NCBI RefSeq assembly: GCF_024343615.1
Contig: NZ_RJUB01000143.1
Coordinates: forward strand, 1 to 64,000
Origin: Ferruginibacter sp. HRS2-29
GTDB lineage: Bacteria; Bacteroidota; Bacteroidia; Chitinophagales; Chitinophagaceae
Reading direction: 5' to 3'
DNA length: 64,000 bases
Position 1 is the first letter of the stretch, and the number at the start of each line of letters is the position of its first letter. Of the stretch, positions 8,680-17,600 are shown one piece after another. Under the pieces are notes generated by a model. It saw only the letters and a program-made list of their open reading frames with translations. It had not been told where the DNA came from and made no database searches. A program made the position numbers and the translations under genes.

Positions 8680-8752
8680 AGCCGAAAACTGGAGTCGAAC
8701 CAGCGACCTACTGATTACAAATCAGTTGCTCTACCAACTGAGCTATTTCGGC
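8680..8752 (-). tRNA. tRNA-Thr (TGT)
   Basis: Minus strand: acceptor GCCGAAA with TTTCGGC, D arm TAGCTCAGTTGGTAGAGC, anticodon stem CTGAT/ATCAG with anticodon TGT, T arm CTGGTTCGACTCCAG. First gene of the Thr-Tyr-Gly-Thr-tuf transcript. Confidence 0.97.
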
Positions 8753-8756
8753 GTAT

Positions 8757-8829
8757 ATGTTCAAAAGGTTTAAAACGTTCCAAATGTTTAAAAAGTGAAA
8801 GAACCTTTTGAACATTTAAACTTTTGAAC
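8757..8829. repeat. GTTCAA-type degenerate inverted repeat
   Basis: GTTCAAAAGGTTTAAAACG on the left is answered by inverted units CCTTTTGAAC and CTTTTGAACC on the right. It lies between the tRNA-operon promoter and the first tRNA gene, so it is probably transcribed as a hairpin leader. Confidence 0.75.
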
Positions 8830-8897
8830 CTCTGGAACCTGTAAAAGAACTCCCGATCAAATCAGGTACAAAACTGCTCCCCTTTTTTTTCGGAAGG

Positions 8898-8905
8898 CAA
8901 AGGTA
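8898..8905 (-). promoter_or_regulatory. -7 element of the tRNA-tuf operon
   Basis: TACCTTTG on the minus strand matches TAnnTTTG. It lies about 145 bp ahead of tRNA-Thr, with no other gene on this strand until the hpf terminator. No clear -33 TTTG was seen. Confidence 0.55.
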
Positions 8906-8975
8906 AGAGAAAATGATTAATAGAAAAATTTTGTTGAGATTTTTTTGATGATTTTTTTTTGACGTGGATAACCGG

Positions 8976-9008
8976 CAAAAAAAGCCCCGGGATTCCGGGG
9001 CTTTTTTT
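8976..9008 (-). terminator. Intrinsic terminator of hpf
   Basis: AGCCCCGG and CCGGGGCT form an 8-bp stem with a 4-nt loop, flanked by A- and T-runs on both sides, so it can work in both directions. On the minus strand it ends the xerC-hpf transcript. Confidence 0.9.
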
Positions 9009-9028
9009 GTGGCAAGTTTATGATTTTA

Positions 9029-9328
9029 TCAGGCTGCAAGTCTTTCTTTCTTTCGTTTTATCTGGTTGATCACCGCATCCATCGCCTCATCAAAACTTTC
9101 TTCAAATGATTTGGAAGATTGCTTTACAAAAAACTCATGCCTCGGGATCATCACTTTTATTTCCGCTACCTTATCCTTTATCGTGTGTACGATGTTATCA
9201 AGCTTGAGATATATGTCCACATGCGTTATCCTATCGTGAAACTGTGTCAGCTTTGCTACTTTCTTTTCAATGTAAGACAACAGCTTCGAGTCGGCATCAA
9301 AATGCACCGTTTGAATGTTTACGTTCAT
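9029..9328 (-). CDS. hpf: Ribosome hibernation-promoting factor (short HPF/RaiA type)
   Basis: A small ribosome-binding protein that occupies the decoding site and stabilises inactive ribosomes in stationary phase. The 99-residue frame fits the single-domain family: a beta-alpha-beta-beta-beta-alpha pattern with V-N-I-Q-T-V-H-F-D-A-D near the N terminus, H-V-D-I-Y-L-K-L, and a basic end I-N-Q-I-K-R-K-K-E-R. An upstream TTG at 9337 is less likely than ATG at 9328. It follows xerC on the minus strand and ends at a strong terminator. The C-terminal dimerisation domain of long HPF is absent. Confidence 0.9.
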   Translation of the reverse strand: MNVNIQTVHFDADSKLLSYIEKKVAKLTQFHDRITHVDIYLKLDNIVHTIKDKVAEIKVMIPRHEFFVKQSSKSFEESFDEAMDAVINQIKRKKERLAA

Positions 9329-9505
9329 AACTTTCAATTTTTATATGGTGAAACAATAAATAAAATAGTGTAGCAATTACCGCATAGGCTTATCATTTCA
9401 AATTGACAGTAGAACACGTCCTTAAAGCAATATGAAGTTACTTAATGAAACGTAGTTTTCAAAAAAAAATTTCATGGAAAGCCACAAAAAATTTCCATGG
9501 AATAA

Positions 9506-10405
9506 TCAGGCTTTGGGATGTGCTTTTTTGTGTACATCTTTCAGTTTTTCGATGGAATTATGCGTGTATATCTGCGTGGCCGCAAGGCTGCTGTGGCCCA
9601 GCAATTCCTTTACCGCATTGAGATCAGCTCCGTTATCAGTGAGGTGCGTGGCAAAACTATGCCGTAAAATGTGAGGACTGCGCTTATCGATCGTGGTCAC
9701 CAGCGAAAGGTATTTTTTTGCCGCAGAATATACATACCGGGGATCCAGTTTTTTTCCTTTTGCATTTACAAAAAAAACATGCCCTTCCACAGTTTCCAGC
9801 GCTTTTTTATCTTCGCGGTACCGCACCATTTCCGCCAGCAACGCCGGGCTTACCGGGATGATCCGTTCCTTACTGCCTTTGCCCAATACTTTTATAGTGG
9901 AAGTATGCGCATCCACATGCTGATCCGTAAGCCCGATCAGCTCGGCTTTACGTATCCCCGTATTGTACAGCAGCAAAAGCAACAACCTGTCTGTGCGCCC
10001 CTGCCAGTTATCCGGAAACTCCACCTGCGTGAACAGGGCATCGGTTCCCTTTTTGTCTACAAATTGAGGTAGCTTCTTCCCTACTTTCGGAGAAATGATG
10101 GTGGTCATGGGGCTCACCGTGACCTGCTGCTGACGAAGCTGGTATTTGAAAAAAGATTTGAGGGAAGAAATTTTGCGGTTGAGGCTCTTGGACGACATAT
10201 CTTGCTCCGACTTCAACGTTGCGAGCCAGCTGCGGATGATCGTAGGTTTGATCTCAGAAAGTTCCATTTCTCCATAATCCTTCAAAAAGCCGAAAAAAGA
10301 ATTCAGGTCGTTTTCGTACGAAATAAGCGTGTGCTGACTATACCTTTTCTGAAATTTCAGGTAATCGAGAAAAGCCCGGATATGTAATTGGTGACTTGGG
10401 AGCAT
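9506..10405 (-). CDS. xerC: Tyrosine recombinase XerC/XerD type
   Basis: A site-specific tyrosine recombinase of the size and type that resolves chromosome dimers at dif. The N-terminal SAM-like domain is followed by a catalytic domain with Arg in N-T-G-I-R-K-A-E-L-I-G-L, the H-x-x-R in H-I-L-R-H-S-F-A-T-H-L, His in L-G-H-S-S, and the nucleophile Tyr in T-Q-I-Y-T-H. ATG at 10405 gives 299 residues. The alternative TTG at 10423 lies inside a TAACTTTG -7 box (10421-10428) and so is unlikely. Its position between rpsU and hpf is conserved in this phylum, which argues for a housekeeping role rather than an integrase. Confidence 0.93.
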   Translation of the reverse strand: MLPSHQLHIRAFLDYLKFQKRYSQHTLISYENDLNSFFGFLKDYGEMELSEIKPTIIRSWLATLKSEQDMSSKSLNRKISSLKSFFKYQLRQQQVTVSPMTTIISPKVGKKLPQFVDKKGTDALFTQVEFPDNWQGRTDRLLLLLLYNTGIRKAELIGLTDQHVDAHTSTIKVLGKGSKERIIPVSPALLAEMVRYREDKKALETVEGHVFFVNAKGKKLDPRYVYSAAKKYLSLVTTIDKRSPHILRHSFATHLTDNGADLNAVKELLGHSSLAATQIYTHNSIEKLKDVHKKAHPKA

Positions 10406-10420
10406 AAAAAAACTGATAAC

Positions 10421-10428
10421 CAAAGTTA
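10421..10428 (-). promoter_or_regulatory. -7 element ahead of xerC
   Basis: TAACTTTG on the minus strand, 15 bp before the chosen ATG. It overlaps the alternative TTG start and so decides the start codon of xerC. Confidence 0.6.
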
Positions 10429-10524
10429 GTGATAACCGGTTATCAGTTTGATATTTTATCGTACACGATTACATTTATATGTAAACCATATACTTATGAC
10501 CTGGCTTGCGCCGGGGCAGAAAAA

Positions 10525-10722
10525 TTATTTTTCCAGTTTGCCAGAAGCCAACTGCTGTTTGTAAACAGCTTTCAGCACTTCAGTACGACGCCTTACAGAT
10601 GGCTTCATGAAAGCCTGTCTTTCCCTAAGGTGCAACAGTACACGGCTCTTTTCGAACTTCTTTTTGTATTTCTTGAGCGCCTTGTCTATGTTTTCGCAGT
10701 CTTTTGAATCGATTATTAGCAT
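10525..10722 (-). CDS. rpsU: 30S ribosomal protein S21
   Basis: S21 sits by the anti-Shine-Dalgarno end of 16S rRNA. The 65-residue protein shows the family pattern: I-D-K-A-L-K-K-Y-K-K-K-F-E-K-S, then L-R-E-R-Q-A-F-M-K-P-S-V-R-R-R. A TATCTTTG -7 box lies about 57 bp upstream. It is followed on the same strand by xerC and hpf. Confidence 0.97.
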   Translation of the reverse strand: MLIIDSKDCENIDKALKKYKKKFEKSRVLLHLRERQAFMKPSVRRRTEVLKAVYKQQLASGKLEK

Positions 10723-10778
10723 TTTTGTATATACCTCCTTTGGTGAATAAATTCTGTCTGAACTCTCAAACAGGGCCG

Positions 10779-10786
10779 CAAAGATA
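10779..10786 (-). promoter_or_regulatory. -7 element ahead of rpsU
   Basis: TATCTTTG on the minus strand, matching TAnnTTTG, 57 bp before the rpsU ATG and within the divergent rpsU/ribE intergenic region. Confidence 0.6.
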
Positions 10787-10839
10787 AGCGTTTTATTGAA
10801 AAAAAGAAATATTCATCATAAAATTCCGAAATTTGCAGC

Positions 10840-11436
10840 ATGTTTACAGGAATCATCGAAACAACCGGCATTATCACTGATATTCAGCAAAAAGGAACGA
10901 ATTATACATTCACCATTCAATCGCCATTTTCGCCCACTTTTAAGATAGATCAGAGCATCAGCCACAACGGAGTTTGCCTTACGGTAGAATCTGTTACGGA
11001 AGACAGCCATACCGTTACTGCGATTGATGAAACCATTCAAAAGACCAATCTCGGTGACTGGAAAACCGGGACCATCATCAATATCGAGCGCTGTATGCAG
11101 CTAAATGGCCGCATAGACGGACATATCGTGCAGGGGCATGTGGATGCTGTGGCAAAATGTATCCGTGTACAGGATAAAGAAGGCAGCTGGGAATATACTT
11201 TTGAAACCGATCCTAAATTTGCTCCGCTATTCATAGAAAAAGGGTCGATGAGCATCAACGGCATCAGCCTGACGATCTTCAATGTGACCGAAAAGAATTT
11301 TACGGTGGCTATCATCCCTTACACTTATCATCACACCAATATGAGTTCGCTAAAAGAAGCTGACCTGGTGAATATTGAATTTGATATGATCGGGAAATAC
11401 GTCAATAGAATTGAAGAATTAAAAATCAAGAAGTAA
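10840..11436 (+). CDS. ribE: Riboflavin synthase, alpha chain
   Basis: Catalyses dismutation of two 6,7-dimethyl-8-ribityllumazine molecules to riboflavin in the last step of the pathway. The 198 residues carry the two tandem lumazine-binding beta barrels: the N-terminal copy opens with M-F-T-G-I-I-E-T-T-G and has S-H-N-G-V-C-L-T-V, and the second has G-H-I-V-Q-G-H-V-D and S-I-N-G-I-S-L-T-I. It is transcribed alone, divergently from rpsU. A near-match -7 element (GAAATTTG, 10828-10835) ends four bases before the ATG, implying a very short leader. Confidence 0.96.
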   Translation: MFTGIIETTGIITDIQQKGTNYTFTIQSPFSPTFKIDQSISHNGVCLTVESVTEDSHTVTAIDETIQKTNLGDWKTGTIINIERCMQLNGRIDGHIVQGHVDAVAKCIRVQDKEGSWEYTFETDPKFAPLFIEKGSMSINGISLTIFNVTEKNFTVAIIPYTYHHTNMSSLKEADLVNIEFDMIGKYVNRIEELKIKK

Positions 11437-11512
11437 GAACGTTACAGGAACAACTTTCCCCGCTAATGATAAAACATCCCGCAACCCTTCACCCGAAACC
11501 AGCAGCTCTATC

Positions 11513-12505
11513 CTACCCCACCAGCTTTTTCATTTTCAAGAATTTCTTCTCTACCAGATGCCAGCTGAGTATGGCCAGCGGTAACACGATGAGCATCGTT
11601 TCTGCAAATAACCAATAAGGGTTCGCTTTATCTGCGCCCACAGCAATCAACACCTGCTGCACCGGGAAGGCGAAAATGTAAATCCCATAAGTAAAGTCGC
11701 CCCACTGGCCGGCACGATTGGTAATGCCACGGATATTCGCTATGCCGATAATGAACAGCGGAACTGCCCATACCTGAAGGAAAAACAGCGGGGTAAATAT
11801 CAGTGAAACTGCCAGCACCGGAATTACTACCAGCAATCTCTTTATTGCCGGTTGGGAAAATTTTATATCGAGCAGGAACAACATTCCCGCATTCAAAAAT
11901 AAAAAGGCGAAAAAAGCTTCCGGAGTTTCAAAATAAGCAAAGAGGCCATGCTGAAAGATTGTACTGTGCAGGATATACAGCAGGTTTAGCAGCAATATCC
12001 CCGAAATGAAGATCCGTTTTTTATTTCCCTTCAGAAAAAAAAGGATGCTAACGAGCAGGTATAAACGCTCTTCTATTACCAATGTCCACAAAGAGCCATT
12101 GACGCCACTATCCGTGTTACCAGCGAAGACACCGGGCAATGGAAACTGCACCCCCGTTGCGGGAAAAATATTTCGGAGGTAAGTCCAGGTGGAGATATTC
12201 CCAAAATATTCTCCCATAGCCAGCCTGGTAAATAACGGTCCGATGATGAAAATGGAAATGAGGGTTACGATGATCAGCAAGGGTTGTATCCTTAAAAATC
12301 TTTTCCAGCAATAATTAATAAAAGATGTGGAAGTACAGGCGCTTCTGGTGATAAGGTAACCGCTGATGGAAAAAAAGATGCAAAGGCCGATAAAGGAAAA
12401 ATCGTAGCGCTGTCCCGAAATCACCATCAATGGCTCGGCTGTATTTTTTGCGATCAGGTTGAAGGAATGGGTGAATGCGATACAGACTGCAGCTATGATG
12501 CGCAA
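11513..12505 (-). CDS. Acyltransferase 3 family membrane protein, start unclear
   Basis: An integral-membrane O-acyltransferase (OafA/acyltransferase 3 family), which transfers acyl groups to cell-surface sugars. About ten hydrophobic segments are visible, with the family His in A-F-T-H-S-F and the downstream F-S-I-S-G-Y-L-I-T-R motif. The 5' end is odd: the only usual start is TTG at 12505, but the in-frame codons just before it read N-N-Y-D-L-L, which looks like the normal family N terminus. Before those, the frame runs open into a 7-bp tandem repeat (12538-12586) with no ATG, GTG or TTG, to a stop at 12602-12604. The start may have been lost to repeat expansion, or a rare codon may be used. 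Confidence 0.8.
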   Translation of the reverse strand: MRIIAAVCIAFTHSFNLIAKNTAEPLMVISGQRYDFSFIGLCIFFSISGYLITRSACTSTSFINYCWKRFLRIQPLLIIVTLISIFIIGPLFTRLAMGEYFGNISTWTYLRNIFPATGVQFPLPGVFAGNTDSGVNGSLWTLVIEERLYLLVSILFFLKGNKKRIFISGILLLNLLYILHSTIFQHGLFAYFETPEAFFAFLFLNAGMLFLLDIKFSQPAIKRLLVVIPVLAVSLIFTPLFFLQVWAVPLFIIGIANIRGITNRAGQWGDFTYGIYIFAFPVQQVLIAVGADKANPYWLFAETMLIVLPLAILSWHLVEKKFLKMKKLVG

Positions 12506-12537
12506 GAGATCGTAGTTGTTGGTAGCCCTTTCTTGTA

Positions 12538-12586
12538 TGTATGATGTATGATGTATGATGTATGATGTATGATGTATGATGTATGA
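12538..12586. repeat. Seven tandem 7-bp repeats (TGTATGA)
   Basis: Seven exact copies of TGTATGA directly upstream of, and in the open frame of, the acyltransferase gene. A unit of 7 bp changes frame with every gain or loss. Related units (ATGATCTATGATCT) continue to about 12620, and inverted versions occur at 12690-12720. Confidence 0.95.
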
Positions 12587-12720
12587 TGGACGATCTATGA
12601 TCTATGATCTGAGATGTGTGATCTAAAACCTTAGATTTTCCGGGTTGAAAGTTATTGTTTAATAATGAAATTCAAATCTAACGAACTCAGATCATACATC
12701 ATAGATCGCAGATCATACAT
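12587..12720. repeat. ATGATCTATG-type inverted repeat
   Basis: GATCTATGATCTATGATCTG near 12592-12612 is answered by CAGATCATACATCATAGATC near 12688-12707 and CAGATCATACAT at 12709-12720. The right arm overlaps the last codons of the hscA-like gene. The arms can pair across about 75 bp, which may serve as the hscA terminator. Confidence 0.7.
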
Positions 12721-14569
12721 TTTTTCCTTTCATTGCTCCTGCAACGGCCTCATCCATGATACGCTCTGCATAAGGGCGGGAAATCTCATTCAGTTCTTCG
12801 GTCTTCTTTTGTATAAGGTCTTTATCATTCATGGTGATGGACAGTTGCAATGCCTGCATGGCGGAAGCGGTCTGCAGCAGCTCATCTTTTGTAAGCAATT
12901 CCGCATTCTTTTGCAGGAAACGTTCGGTTGTTTTTAACAGTTGCTCCCCTTCTGTTTTGGCTTCGGCCAGCGCCCTTGCGGCAATATCATCTTTCGCATG
13001 TGTGATCGATTCGAGCAGCATTTTTTCCACATCGCTATCCGTGAGCCCGTACTGAGGCTTCACTTCAATGCTTTGCGCCACGCCACTCCTGAGTTCCCTG
13101 GCAGAAACGGTCAGTATACCATCCGCGTTTATCAGGAAACCCACTTCCACTTTCGGCAGGCCTGCAGGCATTCCCGGTATGCCCGAAAGATTGAATTCGG
13201 CAAGTTTGCGGTTATGTTCCACCAGGTCGCGTTCGCCCTGGAATACACTGATACGCATGCCCGATTGAGCATCCACCTGTGTAGTATATTGGCGGGACGC
13301 TTTAGCAGGGATCTTCGTATTTCTCGGTATCAGTACATCCATCAATCCACCGGCGGTTTCAATACCGAGGCTGAGCGGCGTGATGTCGATCAGTAAAAAT
13401 TCTTTATTATTCCCGGCCAGGATATCGGCCTGTATGGCTGCGCCAAGCGCTACCACTTCATCAGGGTTCACGGTATCGTTTACTTCACGACCGAAAAATT
13501 CACCCACTGCTTTTTTCACCAGCGGTACTCTCGTACTGCCCCCTACCATTACTACCGCTTCAATTTCAGATGCTTTAAGATCAGCATCTTTCAACGCACT
13601 TTTGCAGGAGCGAATGGTGGTATCTATCAGCGGTTGTATGAGCGTATTGAATTGCGCCAGCGAAATTTTCAGTTCGTAATCCTCAAGCGTTGTTTCATAA
13701 CTATCGGTAACGGATAGCTGCTTTTTGGCACTTTCAGCTGCAAGGCGCAAAGCCTGGTTCAAAGATGGTTCCGCAGCAATTTTTTCAGTGCTAATACCCA
13801 GCTCCTTCTTCCAATGCTCAACGATGGCCTGGTCGATATCATCACCTCCGAGATAAGTATCCCCATTGGTAGATAATACTTCAAATATGCCACCGGCGAT
13901 CCTCAAAATGGAAATATCGAACGTGCCGCCACCGAGATCGTATACCGCAATCACTTTATTTTCTTCCCTGCTGATACCGATGCCATAAGCCAGGCTGGCG
14001 GCAGTAGGCTCGTTGATGATACGCAATACATCCAGCCCCGCAAGTTTACCCGCATCCCGGGTCGCCTGCCGCTGTGCATCGTTGAAATAAGCAGGTACTG
14101 TTATCACCGCTTTATTTACCGGGGTTTTCAGTATATGCTCCGCACGGTGTTTCAGTTCTTTCAAAATGTAAGAAGAAAGATCTACCGGGGAGTAAAATTT
14201 ATCGCCTACCTGCACTTTCACCAGGCTTTCGGCATTGTCGTCGATGATCTTGTAGGAGAAAGCAGCCGATCTGTTCCGGATATCATTATAACTTTTTCCC
14301 ATCAGCCTTTTGGCAGAAAATATGGTACGCTCAGGTGAACTGATCAGTTTTTTCTTTGCTTCATCCCCAACGGTAACATTGGATTGCCCGTCGAAATAAA
14401 TAACGGAAGGAACCATCGAACTGCTGTCGTGTTCCTTCAAAGCCACCGCCTGTTTGGTTTCGGGATGAATGATAGCTACCAGGCTGTTGGTAGTGCCGAG
14501 GTCTATCCCCACAATGATCTCTTCCTGCTGCAAACTCCCGGTTGCTATATTGATCGCAATTTTAGCCAT
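12713..14569 (-). CDS. hscA: Hsp70-family chaperone, HscA-like
   Basis: An ATP-dependent Hsp70 of about 618 residues, shorter than DnaK and close to HscA, which assists Fe-S cluster transfer. The nucleotide-binding domain shows [10 protein letters not shown], the [12 protein letters not shown] phosphate-2 motif and [10 protein letters not shown]. It is followed by the beta-sandwich substrate domain and a helical lid. ATG at 14569 (M-A-K-I-A-I-N) is preferred; the longer frame would start at a TTG inside the TACCTTTG -7 box (14588-14595). No hscB, iscU or fdx neighbour lies next to it, so the HscA assignment rests on sequence alone. Confidence 0.85.
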   Translation of the reverse strand: MAKIAINIATGSLQQEEIIVGIDLGTTNSLVAIIHPETKQAVALKEHDSSSMVPSVIYFDGQSNVTVGDEAKKKLISSPERTIFSAKRLMGKSYNDIRNRSAAFSYKIIDDNAESLVKVQVGDKFYSPVDLSSYILKELKHRAEHILKTPVNKAVITVPAYFNDAQRQATRDAGKLAGLDVLRIINEPTAASLAYGIGISREENKVIAVYDLGGGTFDISILRIAGGIFEVLSTNGDTYLGGDDIDQAIVEHWKKELGISTEKIAAEPSLNQALRLAAESAKKQLSVTDSYETTLEDYELKISLAQFNTLIQPLIDTTIRSCKSALKDADLKASEIEAVVMVGGSTRVPLVKKAVGEFFGREVNDTVNPDEVVALGAAIQADILAGNNKEFLLIDITPLSLGIETAGGLMDVLIPRNTKIPAKASRQYTTQVDAQSGMRISVFQGERDLVEHNRKLAEFNLSGIPGMPAGLPKVEVGFLINADGILTVSARELRSGVAQSIEVKPQYGLTDSDVEKMLLESITHAKDDIAARALAEAKTEGEQLLKTTERFLQKNAELLTKDELLQTASAMQALQLSITMNDKDLIQKKTEELNEISRPYAERIMDEAVAGAMKGKNV

Positions 14570-14587
14570 GCCTGATTTTTTTTGATG

Positions 14588-14595
14588 CAAAGGTA
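14588..14595 (-). promoter_or_regulatory. -7 element ahead of hscA
   Basis: TACCTTTG on the minus strand, directly after the terminator of the upstream sortase gene and 18 bp before the chosen hscA ATG. Confidence 0.7.
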
Positions 14596-14596
14596 A

Positions 14597-14625
14597 AAAA
14601 AAAGCCCCGCCAAAGCGGGGCTCTC
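14597..14625 (-). terminator. Intrinsic terminator of porU2
   Basis: On the minus strand AGCCCCGC-TTTG-GCGGGGCT forms an 8-bp G/C-rich stem followed by nine T, 20 bp after the sortase stop. Confidence 0.92.
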
Positions 14626-14644
14626 TATTTCGATAAGAGAAATT

Positions 14645-17600
14645 TTAACGCATCAGGTACATTTTACCGTACCCTTTATTAAAGAATTTATCCGTATTAT
14701 CACCATTGGCCTTGTATTTATCCAGCGACTTGCCATTGAGGTTGGTAAGTACCCTGTAGAGATAAACGCCATTCGCCAGTTTTTGTCCGTACATATCCGT
14801 TCCATCCCATTTGTATTCGGTGATGTTGCGGCCGATATGGATCGGGCCCAGTTCATCCTTGGTGATCTCCCTCACTACTTTACCGGTGATGGTGAGTATC
14901 TGGATGCGGATATTCTGCGGCACTTCCATACCCGTTACCGTAAATACGAATGCTGTAGAAGTAGTGAACGGATTCGGATAATTGAGCATATTGGAGATCA
15001 TCGGTTTGTTGATCACGCTGAATGCCACATTATACTTCAGTTCACCTGCTGTGTTGCCATTCACATCCTTACCCGAAACGATCAGTTCGTATTCCCCATC
15101 TTCAGGGAAATATGGCTTGAATTCAATGCTGGCGGTATTTTCACCGGCGCTGAGGTTGGCAGGAATGAAACGCATGGTATCATTATCAAAATGATAAGTA
15201 CGTATGGTCTGGTTGTCATCCGGGAATTTCACCTGCACTTTCAGCAGGGCGGTATCTTTCAGCGCCAGGAACCTGCTTTCATCCTTGAGCTTTATCAGGA
15301 CGTTCGGTTTGGCTGCTACGATATCTTTATTCAGGATATGCACCGCATCAAACGTAACATCCAGTAAAGGATTGAATTTATCTTCCTTCACAAAGAAATT
15401 CTTATACAGTACATTATTGTAATGATACTGCTCACGCTGTGCATTATCCGGGTTCACATCAATCGCGAGTGTATTATTGCCAGGATAATTGCTGGTGTTA
15501 ATAGCGTAATGTATCATCAGCGTATCACCGGCTGCCAGTGCTTTTCGCGGCACCAGGTTTTCCACATGATCAGCGTTGTTGCGATCTGTAACTGTCACCC
15601 TCACTTTCAGCAGGCTATCGAACGCCACGGAACTGATATTTTTGAATGCGACAGAAAAATTGATCGTTTCACCTTGTTCCACACTATCCGTCATTGCGTA
15701 CGCAACATTGGGAGCCATCGCCCCTTCCGGAACAGGCAGGTAATTCAACCTCCAGTAGCGTAGCTGGTATGGTGTTCCTTTTGCGCTGTCGTAATTCTCC
15801 ATCCTCAGTTTGATGAAAGGATACTGCACTGCATCGATTGCCGAAATGTCCAGGTCTTTCGTAGTAGAATCGACAGAATACAAGGTGGTCTCGGTGCCGG
15901 CATTGTTGATACCGATCACATTGAAACGAACTGAATCTTTGGTATTTGTTTCCATCGAATAACCTCTCCAATGGAATTCTTTCCATGATTTGGCCGGACC
16001 AAAAACCGGGGATACCATCGAGCCGTTTGACCTTGTGAGCGTAAGCGGCACACCAGCCGTGATCACATCTCCGGCATTTTCCCCTACCTGCTGGTAAGAA
16101 GGAGATGAATTGTCTTTATTGAATTTGAAAATGAATGGTATGTTGCGATGGAATGAATCGATCATCGTAAAGCCATATCCTTTCAATGTGTGATAAAGGG
16201 TATTACCGGCGCCATTGACATTTTCATCGGCCTTCCAATCTTCGGCCCACGCATTTACAGAACTATTGAACAGAAGATTGTACATCACTACATGCGCTGA
16301 GTTAGGCACATTATTACGCAGGAAGTCCCTTACAGTATTCCTTTGCGCCAGGGTATTGAAAGGAAATTCAAACTGATTGTCCCTGCCACCGCCCGGATAG
16401 TTACTTCCATAGGAACCACTTGAACCTACCGGCAGATTTTTCATAACCGAGCCGGTCACATTATCCAATACAACAAACTGCAGCGTATTAAAATCATTGC
16501 CCCAGTTGGCAAGGGTGTAAATACCCAGGGAAATATGCACCGATTCGTAATCGTTTGGCGGATAGTTACCGGTAGAAATATTCAGCGCCGTATTTTCAAA
16601 ATCGAATTTGAAATTCCGGTCGTCGCCGAGGGACATATCCTGGAACGTGCTTTTCTGATGTTGGTAGTAATGTGATTGATTCACCCCTTCGGAACTGTTA
16701 GGGATATAAATGAAAGAGAAACTGTTCCAGATATATGCACCATTGTTAAGCGGAACCATCGCCACCCGCCAGTAATACACTGTGCTGTCAGTGAAAGTGA
16801 TGTTGCCCGGTGTAAATTGAACCACACCGCCCGAACCGTTGGAATTGTATGTTTTTTTGAATGCCGAATTAAATTGTTCTGTAGTATCCACTTCCATCAC
16901 ATACTGGCGCTGGGCGCTCAAAGCGTTGGCCGAGCTGGCAACATACGTGATATTCTGGTTGTGTACGATGGCGTAGTTGGTAGGGTAAGCCGGGCGCAAC
17001 TCATCTTCAAATACATAAAAATCTTTGGTAAGCGTATTATTCGTCTCGTACGATTCCGACACCCTGTTGGTATAATCCAATGAAACCATCAATTGGTTCA
17101 ACCCCTTATCTGTAGCGGGATTGATCGGCACAATCAGGTTAAAGGAGTCGATATATTTTATAGAAGGGATAAGTGAATCAAGTAATACCTTGATACTATC
17201 GTTCGGCAATTTCCTTTTGACAGATACCCAGATGGAATCGTTCACTACCCTGCCTTTATTCTGCATTTTTACAGATACATTGAAATTATTATCTGCTACT
17301 GAAATGATGCTCGGGCTGATCTTCACCAGCTGATCTTCCATCACATAATCTGCCAGCGGGAAGTAGTTGATCCTGATCGCCGGATCGCCATGCAGGGAAA
17401 TTTCTTCAGCATGTACACGGATGAAATATTCAAGGTTCGGGTTCATACCACCAACATCGGTGATCACTTTCTGCATCTGGTTACCTATCGTATTACCATA
17501 CATGTTACGGCTGAATTCTGTATAAAGATTGGTATTGTACACATCCAGGTAAGGAGGCACACCAAAATGCGTGTCTGCCAGGAACCCGATACTGCCGCGT

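Noticed and set aside
9506-10405. xerC-like gene as an integrase of a mobile element
   Set aside because: It lies between rpsU and hpf, a conserved housekeeping context, with no attachment-site duplication or cargo genes nearby.
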